A stretch of 16,734 nt of DNA from DATBMY01 sp036554605 (GTDB taxonomy: Bacteria > Acidobacteriota > Blastocatellia > UBA7656). Location: the NCBI GenBank assembly GCA_036554605.1, contig DATBMY010000224.1, positions 1-16,734 of the forward strand, in the 5' to 3' direction. Under the pieces are notes generated by a model. That model saw only the letters and a list, made by a program, of their open reading frames with translations. It searched no databases and was not told where the DNA came from. Position numbers and translations under genes: made by a program. This document shows, piece after piece, positions 1-7,251 of the stretch; within the stretch, counting starts at the first letter, position 1, and each line of letters starts with the position of its first letter.

Positions 1-1902
1 CTGCGCGTATTGAAGGTGCGACTGGAAAATTTCCGGTTTTGTTTCGGAGGCGAGACTATCCTGCTTCTCGTCGCTTACGACGCCGATTATCGTGCGCCAC
101 GGACTATCCTCTGTCGGCTTGGATAACTTTATGCGCTTATCAACTGCGCTTCCTTCGGGAAAGTAGCGCTGCGCCAGCCGCTCGTTGACGATTACAACAG
201 GCTCGCTTTTTTCGTTATCAAACGCGGTGAAGCCCCGCCCTGCAAGCAGCCGCGCGCCAATGGTTTCAAAGTAGCTCGGCGTCACCTGTTTATGGCGCAC
301 CTCCCTGACATAGTCTTCTTCAGAGCGCCCTTCAATAGTCATGTCTCCCGTCCAATTGTATCCCTTCAGCGGGAGCGTCGTCGTAGCCCCGGCCGATACC
401 ACACCGGGCAGGCTTTCGATGCGCTGCTCGGCCTGTTCGAAGAATTTGATAGCCTGATGATCTTCTCCATATTTCGCGCCGGGCAGCGCGACCCTCAATG
501 TCAGCACGTTGTCCGTCTCGACGCCCGGGTCGACATCCTGCAGCGCGATAAGGCTGCGTATCATCAACCCCGCGCCTATCACAAGGACGAGCGACAGGGC
601 GAACTCCGAAACGACAAGGGCGCTGCGCATCTTTCGGCCCTGCGCGCCGCCCGCCGTCTTCTGGCCTCCTTCCTTGAGCGAAGCCGTAAGGTCGGGCTTC
701 GAGTATTGCAGCGCCGGCGCGAGGCCGAATAGCAGGGTCGTCAGAAGCACGAGGCCGAGCGTGAAGATGAGGACTCCCGCGTCGAGGCTCGCTTCTTCGA
801 GGCGCGGTATGTCGCCGGGGCTGAAGGCGACGAGCAACTCCTTCGACCACAGGGCCAGAAGCAACCCGAGCGAGCCCCCGAGGGCGGAAAGCAAGAAGCT
901 CTCGGTAAGCAGTTGCCGCAGTATGCGCCCGCGACTGGCTCCCAGAGCCGTTCTCAGGGCAATCTCTTTCTGGCGCGAGGCCGCTCGCGCCAGCAGCAGG
1001 TTGGCCACGTTCGCGCAGGCTATGAGCAACACGAAGGCGACCGCGGCCAGGAATAGAATGAGGGCCGGGCGCGTCTCTTCGACAATCCACTCTTTGGCCG
1101 GTCCGAGTCCAACGCCCATCTCAGTATTGGTATCGGGATATTGCTCCGCAAGCCGCCCGGCTATGACCGTCATTTCAGCCCTGGCCGCCTCCAGCGTCAC
1201 GCCGGGCTTGAGACGGCCGACCGCGCGCAGAAAATGGGGCCTGCGAAGAGTGGCCATCTGGCTCTCATCCCACCCCATGGGCGTCCACATCTCGACGTCT
1301 TTCGAGGGAAAATAGAACCTCTCGGGCATGATGCCCACGACCGTTCGATTCCTGCCGTTGAGCGTAATCTCCCTGCCCACGATTGTGGGATCTGCTCCGA
1401 ATTGCCGCTGCCATAGCCCGTGGCTCAAAAGCACTACCAGGCTCTTTCCCTGGATAGTCTCTTCGGGCAAAAGAGTTCGGCCGTGCGCGGCCTCGACGCC
1501 GAGCACCGAAAAGAGGTTTCCGGTGACAAACAGTCCTTCAACTCGAAGTGGCTCGCCGCCGGTCGTGAGATGAAACCCGGTAGTCCCTTCGCCTTTTGTG
1601 TCCGAGCCCATGTAGGCAGCTATATCTTCGAAGCTGGTGTTCTGCTTCTGCCAATCGAATAGATTGGCGGGCGCGACGGTCGCCTGCGTCCATCCTTTGA
1701 GCGGGTTCGTCTCCCAGAACTGAACGACGCTATCGGGATTCTTAAACGGCAGGGGGCGAAGCAGCACGGCGTTGACCACGCTGAAGATCGCGCTGTTGGC
1801 CCCGATCCCAAACGCAAGCGTGAAGACGGCTATCACGGTATAAGCGGGCTTTCTAATCAGCATTCGGGCGGAATATCGAAGGTCTTGCCAAAGAGTCTCC
1901 AT
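1..1902 (-). CDS. ADOP-type MacB/FtsX-family ABC transporter permease (3' end outside window)
   Basis: Inner-membrane permease of the MacB/FtsX superfamily. 634 codons run without a stop from the ATG at 1902 to the left edge; full-length members have roughly 800-880 residues, so the last membrane segments are missing. Residues 1-50 are the typical start of the acidobacterial orphan permeases (DLRYSARMLIRKPAYT, then a membrane helix with FGIGANSAIF). A periplasmic MacB_PCD-like domain follows to about residue 275. Then come three membrane segments (about 280-305, 330-360, 375-400) with the FtsX signature ANVANLLLARA and ALGASRGRILRQLLTES, then a second helix (about 427-450) opening a repeated periplasmic half. 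A GGAGGAG ribosome site lies 5 nt before the ATG. No ATPase gene is adjacent, as expected for the orphan class. Such proteins are presumed to act in mechanotransmission or export; the substrate cannot be told. Family call firm, role inferred. Confidence 0.93.
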   Translation of the reverse strand, partial: METLWQDLRYSARMLIRKPAYTVIAVFTLAFGIGANSAIFSVVNAVLLRPLPFKNPDSVVQFWETNPLKGWTQATVAPANLFDWQKQNTSFEDIAAYMGSDTKGEGTTGFHLTTGGEPLRVEGLFVTGNLFSVLGVEAAHGRTLLPEETIQGKSLVVLLSHGLWQRQFGADPTIVGREITLNGRNRTVVGIMPERFYFPSKDVEMWTPMGWDESQMATLRRPHFLRAVGRLKPGVTLEAARAEMTVIAGRLAEQYPDTNTEMGVGLGPAKEWIVEETRPALILFLAAVAFVLLIACANVANLLLARAASRQKEIALRTALGASRGRILRQLLTESFLLSALGGSLGLLLALWSKELLVAFSPGDIPRLEEASLDAGVLIFTLGLVLLTTLLFGLAPALQYSKPDLTASLKEGGQKTAGGAQGRKMRSALVVSEFALSLVLVIGAGLMIRSLIALQDVDPGVETDNVLTLRVALPGAKYGEDHQAIKFFEQAEQRIESLPGVVSAGATTTLPLKGYNWTGDMTIEGRSEEDYVREVRHKQVTPSYFETIGARLLAGRGFTAFDNEKSEPVVIVNERLAQRYFPEGSAVDKRIKLSKPTEDSPWRTIIGVVSDEKQDSLASETKPEIFQSHLQYAQ

Positions 1903-1997
1903 TTATCTCCTCCGGCCTAGCAAGTTTGTGGTGATCTTGCCTTACCTCTACACAATAACCGTGCCAGCCCCGTGAGCGAGACTATATACTTGGATAG

Positions 1998-2003
1998 ATT
2001 ATA
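1998..2003 (-). promoter_or_regulatory. Candidate -10 box for the permease
   Basis: On the minus strand this reads TATAAT, about 95 nt before the permease start codon. No good -35 hexamer is seen at 16-18 bp spacing (GCGAAC is the best at 17), so the call rests on the -10 match and position alone. A second AT-rich run, TATATAGT, lies about 15 bp downstream and could be the real element. Confidence 0.3.
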
Positions 2004-2052
2004 TCGGGCCAAACCGATCTGTTCGCTTGTGGGATTAATAAGTGCCGAAACC

Positions 2053-2102
2053 GGGTCAGGGGCCAGTGGCCGAGAGCAGGGGCCGGAGGTCGGGGGTCAG
2101 GG
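2053..2102 (+). repeat. G-rich left arm of inverted GGGGTCAGGG repeat pair
   Basis: The plus strand carries five runs of three or more G here, with the unit GGGTCAGGGG at 2053-2062 and GGGGGTCAGGG at 2092-2102, plus CAGTGGCCG at 2064-2072. The last two have exact reverse complements in the right arm (2211-2221 and 2221-2229). The arms are about 95 bp apart. The function is unknown; such short G-rich tandem units often behave as lineage-specific intergenic repeats. Confidence 0.6.
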
Positions 2103-2196
2103 CCGGATAGGGAACAGGTTGCAGGCTACAGGGGATAGCTAATTTCCCTATCTCAAATAGGCTATTTCGAATTTCAGATGCTGTCTCAAGGACAAT

Positions 2197-2221
2197 CCCT
2201 GACCCCTGACCCCTGACCCCC
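2197..2221 (-). repeat. Tandem 7-bp repeat, C-rich arm; G-quadruplex motif on minus strand
   Basis: Plus strand: three perfect tandem copies of CCCTGAC (2197-2203, 2204-2210, 2211-2217), then CCCCC to 2221. On the minus strand this gives four runs of 3-5 G separated by the same 3-nt loop TCA. That fits the standard intramolecular G-quadruplex pattern with short loops, the kind expected to be stable. It overlaps the -35 area of the promoter at 2228-2236. The sequence pattern is direct; folding and any effect on transcription are inferred. Confidence 0.65.
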
Positions 2222-2227
2222 GGCCAC

Positions 2228-2236
2228 TGCTATAAT
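2228..2236 (+). promoter_or_regulatory. Extended -10 promoter for DUF2339 gene
   Basis: TGCTATAAT is a perfect TGn extended -10 plus consensus TATAAT. Initiation about 7 bp downstream would leave a leader of only about 12 nt before the ATG at 2255, with no evident Shine-Dalgarno sequence in it. No -35 consensus is present: the equivalent position falls inside the C-rich heptamer repeats. Extended -10 promoters commonly tolerate a poor -35. Confidence 0.55.
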
Positions 2237-2254
2237 ACGTGCGGCGGCACGCCT

Positions 2255-4039
2255 ATGGCTAAAGACTCTTCACAGGACCGCATAGATCAGCTCAACGAGC
2301 GCGTGGAATATCTCGAATCGATCCTACGCCAGCAGTCCGCGCGGCTATATGCCATCGAAGAGAATATCGGAATGCCGAGGCTCCCGGCCGTCATCCCGCA
2401 ACCGGAAGAGAGGCCGCCCGCCGAGGCTATAAAGCCCGAACAGGCCGCGACACGACCCGCGCCCCGCGCGGACCTTGAAGCGCGCATCGGCGGGAGCTGG
2501 TTCAATCGCATAGGCATACTCGCCATATGCTTCGGCGTGGCTTTCTTTTTGAAGTACGCATTCGAAAAGGGACTGATCGGGCCGACCGGGCGGGTCGCGC
2601 TCGGCATCTTTACGGGCATATGTTTTCTCGCGCTGGGCGAGCGCATGCGCCCACGCTACCAGAGCTACGCTTATGGGCTGTCGGGCGGCGGCATATTGAT
2701 CCTCTACATATCGATATATGCGGCGAACGCATTTTTCGATCCGCCGCTCATCCCTCAGGTCCCGGCCTTTATTCTGATGGCTGGCATAACCGCGGCGGCC
2801 GCGATGCTGGCGGCGCGATACCACGCGCTGCCCATAGCGATGCTGGGACTTGTTGGCGGGTTTCTGACGCCGCCGCTTTTGAGCACGGGCCAGGACAATC
2901 AGGTAGCGCTTTTCGGGTACGTCGCTTTGCTCAACGCCGGGGTGCTTGCTCTCGCTTACTCCAAGCAATGGCGCAGCCTCAACTACATGGCCTTCGGCGC
3001 TACGGTGGCGACCTTCGCGGCGTGGCTGCTCTTCAGGTATGAAAGCGAGAAGCTCTGGACGACCCTTTTTTTTCTCACGCTCATGTTCGCCGTCTTCGCT
3101 CTGCTTGCGGTCGCCTATAACGTGATAAACCGGCGGCCCACCACCTGGCTAGATCTGCTGCTCGTATTCTTAAATGCGGTCTTTTATTTTGGCGCGAGCT
3201 ACGCCCTGCTCGAATATCGCTATCAACCATACCTTGGCCTTTTCGCAATTCTAGTCGCGGCCTTCTATTTTTCGCTTGGCGTGCTGACATATGGGCGCGA
3301 CCGCGAGGACCGCCTGCTCATATATACCTTTTACGGGCTGGCGCTTCTGTTCGTCGTGCTTGCCGTGCCGATTCAACTCGATCTCAGATGGGTGACCATG
3401 GGATGGGCGATTGAGGGGGCGGTGCTTACATGGATAGGGCTGAGGCTCGGCGACAGGGCCTCGCTTTATGGGGCGATGACCGTCTTTATCGTAGCCGCGC
3501 TCTACTGGCTCGCGGCTGACGCGCCCGCGGTCGGGGACGGCTCGCCGCTTCTTACAAGCTACAGCACTTTTTCATGCGCGGTGCTGGTCGGGATGCTGGC
3601 CCTTTCGGCCCGGCTTATCAACAGGCAACCTGAGAAGCTGGAAGAGCGCGAGCGACATATATTCACGGGCGCTTACGTACTCGGCGCAAACGCGCTCGTC
3701 ATCATACTGCTCAGCCTCGAAGCGGGCGATTATTTCGAGCAGGGGCTTACGCGCCAGTTATCGCTCTCTCTGATCTGGGCCGCATACGGCGGCGTGATGC
3801 TCACGGTGGGAATAGTGACGCGCAGCGCGTCGCTGCGCTTTATGGCGCTCGCGCTGCTCGGCCTTACCACGTTAAAGGTATTTCTGATCGACCTGGCGCA
3901 GCTTGAGAATTATCGCATCGTCTCTTTCATCGCGCTCGGGGCGATACTGCTGGCCGTCTCGTTTCTGTATCAGCGATACCGCCAGCGCGCGGCGGCCGAA
4001 GACCGCGAGAACGCGGAGGTGCGGGCGGGCAGCGACTAG
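2255..4039 (+). CDS. DUF2339 multi-pass membrane protein
   Basis: 594-residue predicted inner-membrane protein. Residues 8-40 form a predicted coiled coil (DQLNERVEYLESILRQQ), followed by a Pro/Glu-rich linker to about 73. The family signature then starts at 74-102 (LEARIGGSWFNRIGILAI, running into the first helix with FFLKYAFEKG). From there to about 575 there are many hydrophobic segments (roughly 14 or more) with short polar loops, ending in a basic, cytoplasmic-looking tail. This layout is that of DUF2339 (Pfam PF10101); many members are longer (800-1000 aa), so this is a short version. No catalytic motif is known or seen. The start is placed at 2255 because the coiled coil begins there and an extended -10 lies 19 bp upstream; no clear ribosome site precedes it. 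The kinase gene follows after 32 bp. Function unknown. Confidence 0.9.
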   Translation: MAKDSSQDRIDQLNERVEYLESILRQQSARLYAIEENIGMPRLPAVIPQPEERPPAEAIKPEQAATRPAPRADLEARIGGSWFNRIGILAICFGVAFFLKYAFEKGLIGPTGRVALGIFTGICFLALGERMRPRYQSYAYGLSGGGILILYISIYAANAFFDPPLIPQVPAFILMAGITAAAAMLAARYHALPIAMLGLVGGFLTPPLLSTGQDNQVALFGYVALLNAGVLALAYSKQWRSLNYMAFGATVATFAAWLLFRYESEKLWTTLFFLTLMFAVFALLAVAYNVINRRPTTWLDLLLVFLNAVFYFGASYALLEYRYQPYLGLFAILVAAFYFSLGVLTYGRDREDRLLIYTFYGLALLFVVLAVPIQLDLRWVTMGWAIEGAVLTWIGLRLGDRASLYGAMTVFIVAALYWLAADAPAVGDGSPLLTSYSTFSCAVLVGMLALSARLINRQPEKLEERERHIFTGAYVLGANALVIILLSLEAGDYFEQGLTRQLSLSLIWAAYGGVMLTVGIVTRSASLRFMALALLGLTTLKVFLIDLAQLENYRIVSFIALGAILLAVSFLYQRYRQRAAAEDRENAEVRAGSD

Positions 4040-4071
4040 CGGGCTGTCGGCGCGCGTTCCTCAGTAAAGCA

Positions 4072-5604
4072 ATGGCTATCATTTCATTTCAAGAAAGCAA
4101 GGCGCCTCTGGTCATCGCCATAGATGTTGGCTCGTCGTCGGTGCGGGCCGGGCTGTTCGACAGCCTCGGCCGCGGCATAGAAGGCGCAAAAGCTCGCATA
4201 CGCTACCGTATGGACGTCACCGGCGACGGCGGTATAGAGATTGGCGCCGGCCGCCTCGTCGAAATCATCACCGGTTGCCTGGATCAACTGCATGGCGACG
4301 TGGAGAAGCTTTTTGAAGCGGGCGGCCCGGTCAATCAGAGGCGCGTGGCCGCCGTCGCGATGTGCACCTTCTGGCATGCGCTGATGGGAGTCGATGAGCA
4401 AGCGCGGCCGACGACCCCGCTCTACGGGTGGAACGATACGCGCGCGGAGGGGGCGGCCGCCGAGCTAGGAAGCCTCATCGACGCGCGCGATTATCACGCT
4501 CGCACGGGGTGCATGCTGCACCCGAGCTACTGGCCGGCCAAGCTCGCCTGGCTCAGCCGGACCAGCCCCGACATCTTCCGGCGGACCCGCCGGTGGATGT
4601 CCATAGGCGAATACTTCTTCCTGCGCCTCTTCGGACGCGCCGCGGTAAGCATATCGCAGGCCTCGGCCACGGGGCTGTTGGATCAAAACCTTTGCGCATG
4701 GGACGAAGATATACTCTCGCGCATAGGGGTAAGCGCGGACCAGCTTTGCAATATTGCCGACGACCGCGCGGCTATGGAGGGGATCGCGGGTGAATATGCC
4801 CGCCGGTGGCCCCTGTTTGCCGGGGCCGAGTGGTTTCCGGCGCTCGGCGACGGCGCGTGCGACAACATAGGCGCGGGCTGTGTTACCCGGGAGAGCGCCG
4901 CGCTTATGATAGGCACATCGGGCGCGCTGCGCAGATTATGGAAAGCCGAGCGCGCCGAGATGCGCCCCGGTTTGTGGTGCTATCGCGCCGACGGCAAACG
5001 ATTCGTCACGGGCGGGGCGCTTTCCGACGGAGGCAGCTTCTTTAGCTGGGCGAACAGGAGCCTGAAGCTTGGCACATCGGAGCAGTCCGAAGCAGAGGTC
5101 GCGCGGATGGAGCCGGACGGGCACGGGCTTGTGATGCTGCCTTTCTTTTCGGGCGAGCGCAGCACGGGGTGGCACGCCGCGGCGCGAGCGGTCATTATTG
5201 GAATGAGTCTCGGCACATCGTCGACCGACTTGCTTCGCGCCGGGCTTGAGTCAATTGCTTACCGCTTCGCCGCCATTTACGATTTGCTGGCTGATAACGT
5301 AGGAGAGCCGCGCGAGCTTGTCGGGTCGGGCGCGGCGCTGTTGCGCTCGCGGGCATGGGCACAGATAATAAGCGACGTGATTGGAAGGCCCCTCGTGGCT
5401 TCCACGGAAGAGGACGCCTCGAGCCGGGGGGCGGCGCTGATGGCGCTTGAAAGGCTCGGCGCGATTTCCGATATCGGCGAAGCGGAAGCGCCGCGCGGGC
5501 AGGTTTACGAGCCCGACCCTGAGCGCCACGCGCGATACAAGGAGGCGCGGGCGAGGCACGAAAAGTTTTATTCGCTGCTAATGGAGGAAGAAAAATATAA
5601 TTAA
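4072..5604 (+). CDS. FGGY-family carbohydrate kinase, gluconokinase-like
   Basis: 510-residue cytoplasmic sugar kinase of the FGGY/ASKHA fold, transferring the ATP gamma-phosphate to a sugar or sugar acid. The N-terminal phosphate-1 loop is at 14-28 (VIAIDVGSSSVRAGLFD). The substrate-side motif YGWNDTRA is at 118-125, the likely catalytic base Asp260 is in GDGACDNIGAG (259-269), and a second phosphate motif GTSGA is at 281-285. The C-terminal adenosine region is at 417-440 (VGSGAALLRSRAWAQIISDV), followed by EDASSRGAALMALERLG at 448-463. Length is normal. Gluconate is the best guess from the overall pattern and from the transaldolase two genes downstream, but xylulose, glycerol or another polyol cannot be excluded. 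No strong Shine-Dalgarno precedes the ATG. It is probably co-transcribed with the DUF2339 gene and, 13 bp downstream, the coiled-coil gene. Confidence 0.9.
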   Translation: MAIISFQESKAPLVIAIDVGSSSVRAGLFDSLGRGIEGAKARIRYRMDVTGDGGIEIGAGRLVEIITGCLDQLHGDVEKLFEAGGPVNQRRVAAVAMCTFWHALMGVDEQARPTTPLYGWNDTRAEGAAAELGSLIDARDYHARTGCMLHPSYWPAKLAWLSRTSPDIFRRTRRWMSIGEYFFLRLFGRAAVSISQASATGLLDQNLCAWDEDILSRIGVSADQLCNIADDRAAMEGIAGEYARRWPLFAGAEWFPALGDGACDNIGAGCVTRESAALMIGTSGALRRLWKAERAEMRPGLWCYRADGKRFVTGGALSDGGSFFSWANRSLKLGTSEQSEAEVARMEPDGHGLVMLPFFSGERSTGWHAAARAVIIGMSLGTSSTDLLRAGLESIAYRFAAIYDLLADNVGEPRELVGSGAALLRSRAWAQIISDVIGRPLVASTEEDASSRGAALMALERLGAISDIGEAEAPRGQVYEPDPERHARYKEARARHEKFYSLLMEEEKYN

Positions 5605-5617
5605 AGAGGAGAAAGAG

Positions 5618-5944
5618 ATGAGCAGCGACAATATGAACACACAGCCAACAATCGAGACTGTCCTTGATCGAATCAACCAGTTGAGCACTAACGTCGAAAA
5701 GCGCTTCGACCAAATAGATAAGCGCTTCGACCAGGTAGATAAGCGCTTCGACCAAACCGACCAGCGCATAGCCAACATCGAGCAGGATGTTGCCGAGATC
5801 AAGAAAAGCATCGCGGTTCTGGAGCGGCACAGCAAGCGTGTGGATATACGCTTAGACAAAATCGAAGGGATTGCGCTTCTGGCAAAGTCAGAGGTACGCG
5901 AGTTACACGACCAGATGGTAGAGCGCATCCCGGATTTGAAGTGA
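5618..5944 (+). CDS. Small coiled-coil protein with tandem heptads
   Basis: 108-residue, highly charged hydrophilic protein with no signal peptide or membrane segment. Residues 28-48 are three consecutive heptads (KRFDQID, KRFDQVD, KRFDQTD), and hydrophobic residues continue at a/d spacing to about residue 90, so nearly the whole chain should be a long coiled coil, probably oligomeric. At DNA level the heptads are three near-identical 21-bp units (5699-5761), suggesting growth by slippage. A strong ribosome site (AAAGAGGAG, 5603-5611) overlaps the kinase stop region and supports the 5618 ATG. I do not recognise a named family. By position, 13 bp after a sugar kinase and before transaldolase, it may be an accessory or scaffold protein, but that is a guess. 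Confidence 0.8.
   Translation: MSSDNMNTQPTIETVLDRINQLSTNVEKRFDQIDKRFDQVDKRFDQTDQRIANIEQDVAEIKKSIAVLERHSKRVDIRLDKIEGIALLAKSEVRELHDQMVERIPDLK
5699..5761 (+). repeat. Three tandem 21-bp units inside the coiled-coil gene
   Basis: Units at 5699-5719, 5720-5740 and 5741-5761 share the first 14 bases (AAGCGCTTCGACCA) and differ mainly in the last seven. Each encodes one heptad beginning KRFDQ. The in-frame period of 21 keeps the coiled-coil register, so copy number could vary without breaking the gene. Confidence 0.85.
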
Positions 5945-6014
5945 TCGGAAATCAGTATCGGGAATAGTATCTGTATGAGCGGCACACCAGGATGTAGAAC
6001 GTGGCGCGCAGTTT

Positions 6015-6048
6015 GTCAGTATCGCCCGTGGTAGCGGGCGATACTGAC
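6015..6048. repeat. Perfect 14-bp inverted repeat (hairpin) before transaldolase
   Basis: GTCAGTATCGCCCG (6015-6028) and its exact reverse complement (6035-6048) flank a 6-nt loop TGGTAG. The stem would be very stable, but no T-run follows on either strand, so it is not a standard intrinsic terminator. It sits 29 bp before the transaldolase start, ending 17 bp upstream of its ribosome site. It may be a processing or stability hairpin, an operator, or a REP-like dispersed repeat. Confidence 0.7.
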
Positions 6049-6077
6049 CTCAGATCTAGTATCTTAAAGGAGAAAGC

Positions 6078-7238
6078 ATGAGCACTAATCCGCTTGTTGA
6101 ACTGACAAGGCTCGGCCAGTCGATCTGGTACGACAACATAGAGCGAAAGCTCATCACTTCGGGCGAGCTCAAACGCCTGATCGAAGAAGATGAATTGCGC
6201 GGCGTCACGTCGAACCCCGCGATATTCGAGAAAGCGATCAGCGGCTCGGACCTCTACCTGGAGCAGATGCGCGATCTCATCGCTCAGGGCAAAAGCGCGG
6301 TGGAGATATACGAGGCGCTCGCCATTAAAGATGTTCAGATGGCGGCCGATGCGCTCCGGGGCGTCTATGAAAAGACGGGAGGCACGGACGGGTTTGTGAG
6401 CCTCGAATGCTCGCCGCTACTGGCCAACGACACCGAGGCGACGATTGAAGAGACGCGCAGGCTGTGGCAGCTGCTCGACCGCAAGAATGTGATGATAAAG
6501 ATACCCGGAACCGAGGCGGGCATACCGGCAATCGAGCAGACCATATACGAAGGGATCAATATCAACATCACTCTGCTTTTCGCGCTCGACGCCTACGAGC
6601 AGACGATGGAGGCATACATCCGCGGGCTTGAGCGACGCGTGGAAGAAGGAAAGCCGGTCGACCGCATATCTTCGGTCGCGAGCTTCTTTGTCAGCCGCAT
6701 CGACACGGCGGTCGATAAAAAGATCGAAGAGAATATAAGCGAGGCCGGTAGCGATGAGGAAAAAGAGCGGCTTGGCTCGCTCGCGGGGCGCATCGCAATA
6801 GCGAACGCGAAGCTTGCCTACCAGCGCTACAAAGCAGTCTTTCACGGCGAGCGATTCAGGTCGCTCAAAGAGAAGGGGGCGCAGGTGCAGCGCCCGCTGT
6901 GGGCCTCTACTTCGACCAAGAATCCCGCCTACCCGGACATCTATTACGTCGAGGCGCTGATCGGTCCCGAGACCGTCGACACGCTGCCGCCGCAGACGCT
7001 GGCGGCATTCCGCGACCACGGCCGGCCGCGCATAACTATCGAAGATAATCTGGATGAGGAGCGCGCGCGGCTCGATCTTCTCGAAGCCTCGCGCATAAGT
7101 CTCGAAGAAGTTACCGACCAGGTGCTGGCCGACGGGGTCAGGCTTTTTGTCGAGCCGTTTAATAAACTGATCAAGACCATCGAGGGGCGGCGCGATGAAA
7201 TAGCCTCGGGGCAGAGCAGATCCGAATCGGCCGATTAG
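6078..7238 (+). CDS. tal: Transaldolase
   Basis: 386-residue cytoplasmic enzyme of the non-oxidative pentose phosphate pathway. It moves a dihydroxyacetone unit between sedoheptulose 7-phosphate and glyceraldehyde 3-phosphate, giving erythrose 4-phosphate and fructose 6-phosphate. Family landmarks in order are GQSIWYDNIERKLI (13-26), GVTSNPAIFEKAI (42-54), SLECSPLLANDTEAT (108-122), the Schiff-base segment NVMIKIPGTEAG (137-148) with Lys141 as catalytic lysine, and NINITLLFALDAY just after. RPLWASTSTKNPAYPD, further on, is typical of the long transaldolase class also found fused to glucose-6-phosphate isomerase in other organisms; here it stands alone. The AAAGGAGA ribosome site (6066-6073) fixes the start. 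Upstream is a hairpin; downstream, after 13 bp, comes the DUF2889 gene. Of 33 Ile codons, 13 are AUA, high for this GC content. Confidence 0.96.
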   Translation: MSTNPLVELTRLGQSIWYDNIERKLITSGELKRLIEEDELRGVTSNPAIFEKAISGSDLYLEQMRDLIAQGKSAVEIYEALAIKDVQMAADALRGVYEKTGGTDGFVSLECSPLLANDTEATIEETRRLWQLLDRKNVMIKIPGTEAGIPAIEQTIYEGININITLLFALDAYEQTMEAYIRGLERRVEEGKPVDRISSVASFFVSRIDTAVDKKIEENISEAGSDEEKERLGSLAGRIAIANAKLAYQRYKAVFHGERFRSLKEKGAQVQRPLWASTSTKNPAYPDIYYVEALIGPETVDTLPPQTLAAFRDHGRPRITIEDNLDEERARLDLLEASRISLEEVTDQVLADGVRLFVEPFNKLIKTIEGRRDEIASGQSRSESAD

Positions 7239-7251
7239 GGAAGAAGATTAA

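Larger units (their letters stand above)
1903..2254. other. Divergent intergenic region without genes
   Basis: This 352-bp stretch separates the minus-strand permease from the plus-strand DUF2339 gene. No convincing ORF is present. It holds a possible minus-strand -10 box (1998-2003), a G-rich/C-rich pair of heptamer-containing arms in inverted orientation (2053-2102 and 2197-2229), and an extended -10 promoter (2228-2236). The roughly 95 bp between the arms are AT-richer and have no recognisable content. Confidence 0.7.

Noticed and set aside
332..1090. 252-codon minus-strand frame in the permease region
   Set aside because: The permease reading frame is unbroken across the same bases and matches its family; this other frame is Arg/Pro-rich noise.
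2053..2229. A complete insertion sequence or retron-like element upstream of DUF2339
   Set aside because: No transposase or reverse transcriptase frame, no target-site duplication and no conserved terminal structure beyond the repeats themselves.
5699..5761. Could the tandem repeats be a CRISPR array?
   Set aside because: The units are contiguous with no spacers and lie in frame within a coding gene.
5195..5830. Minus-strand frame with repeated LIYLVEA-like segments
   Set aside because: It is antisense to the kinase end and to the 21-bp repeats of the coiled-coil gene, which explain its repetition.
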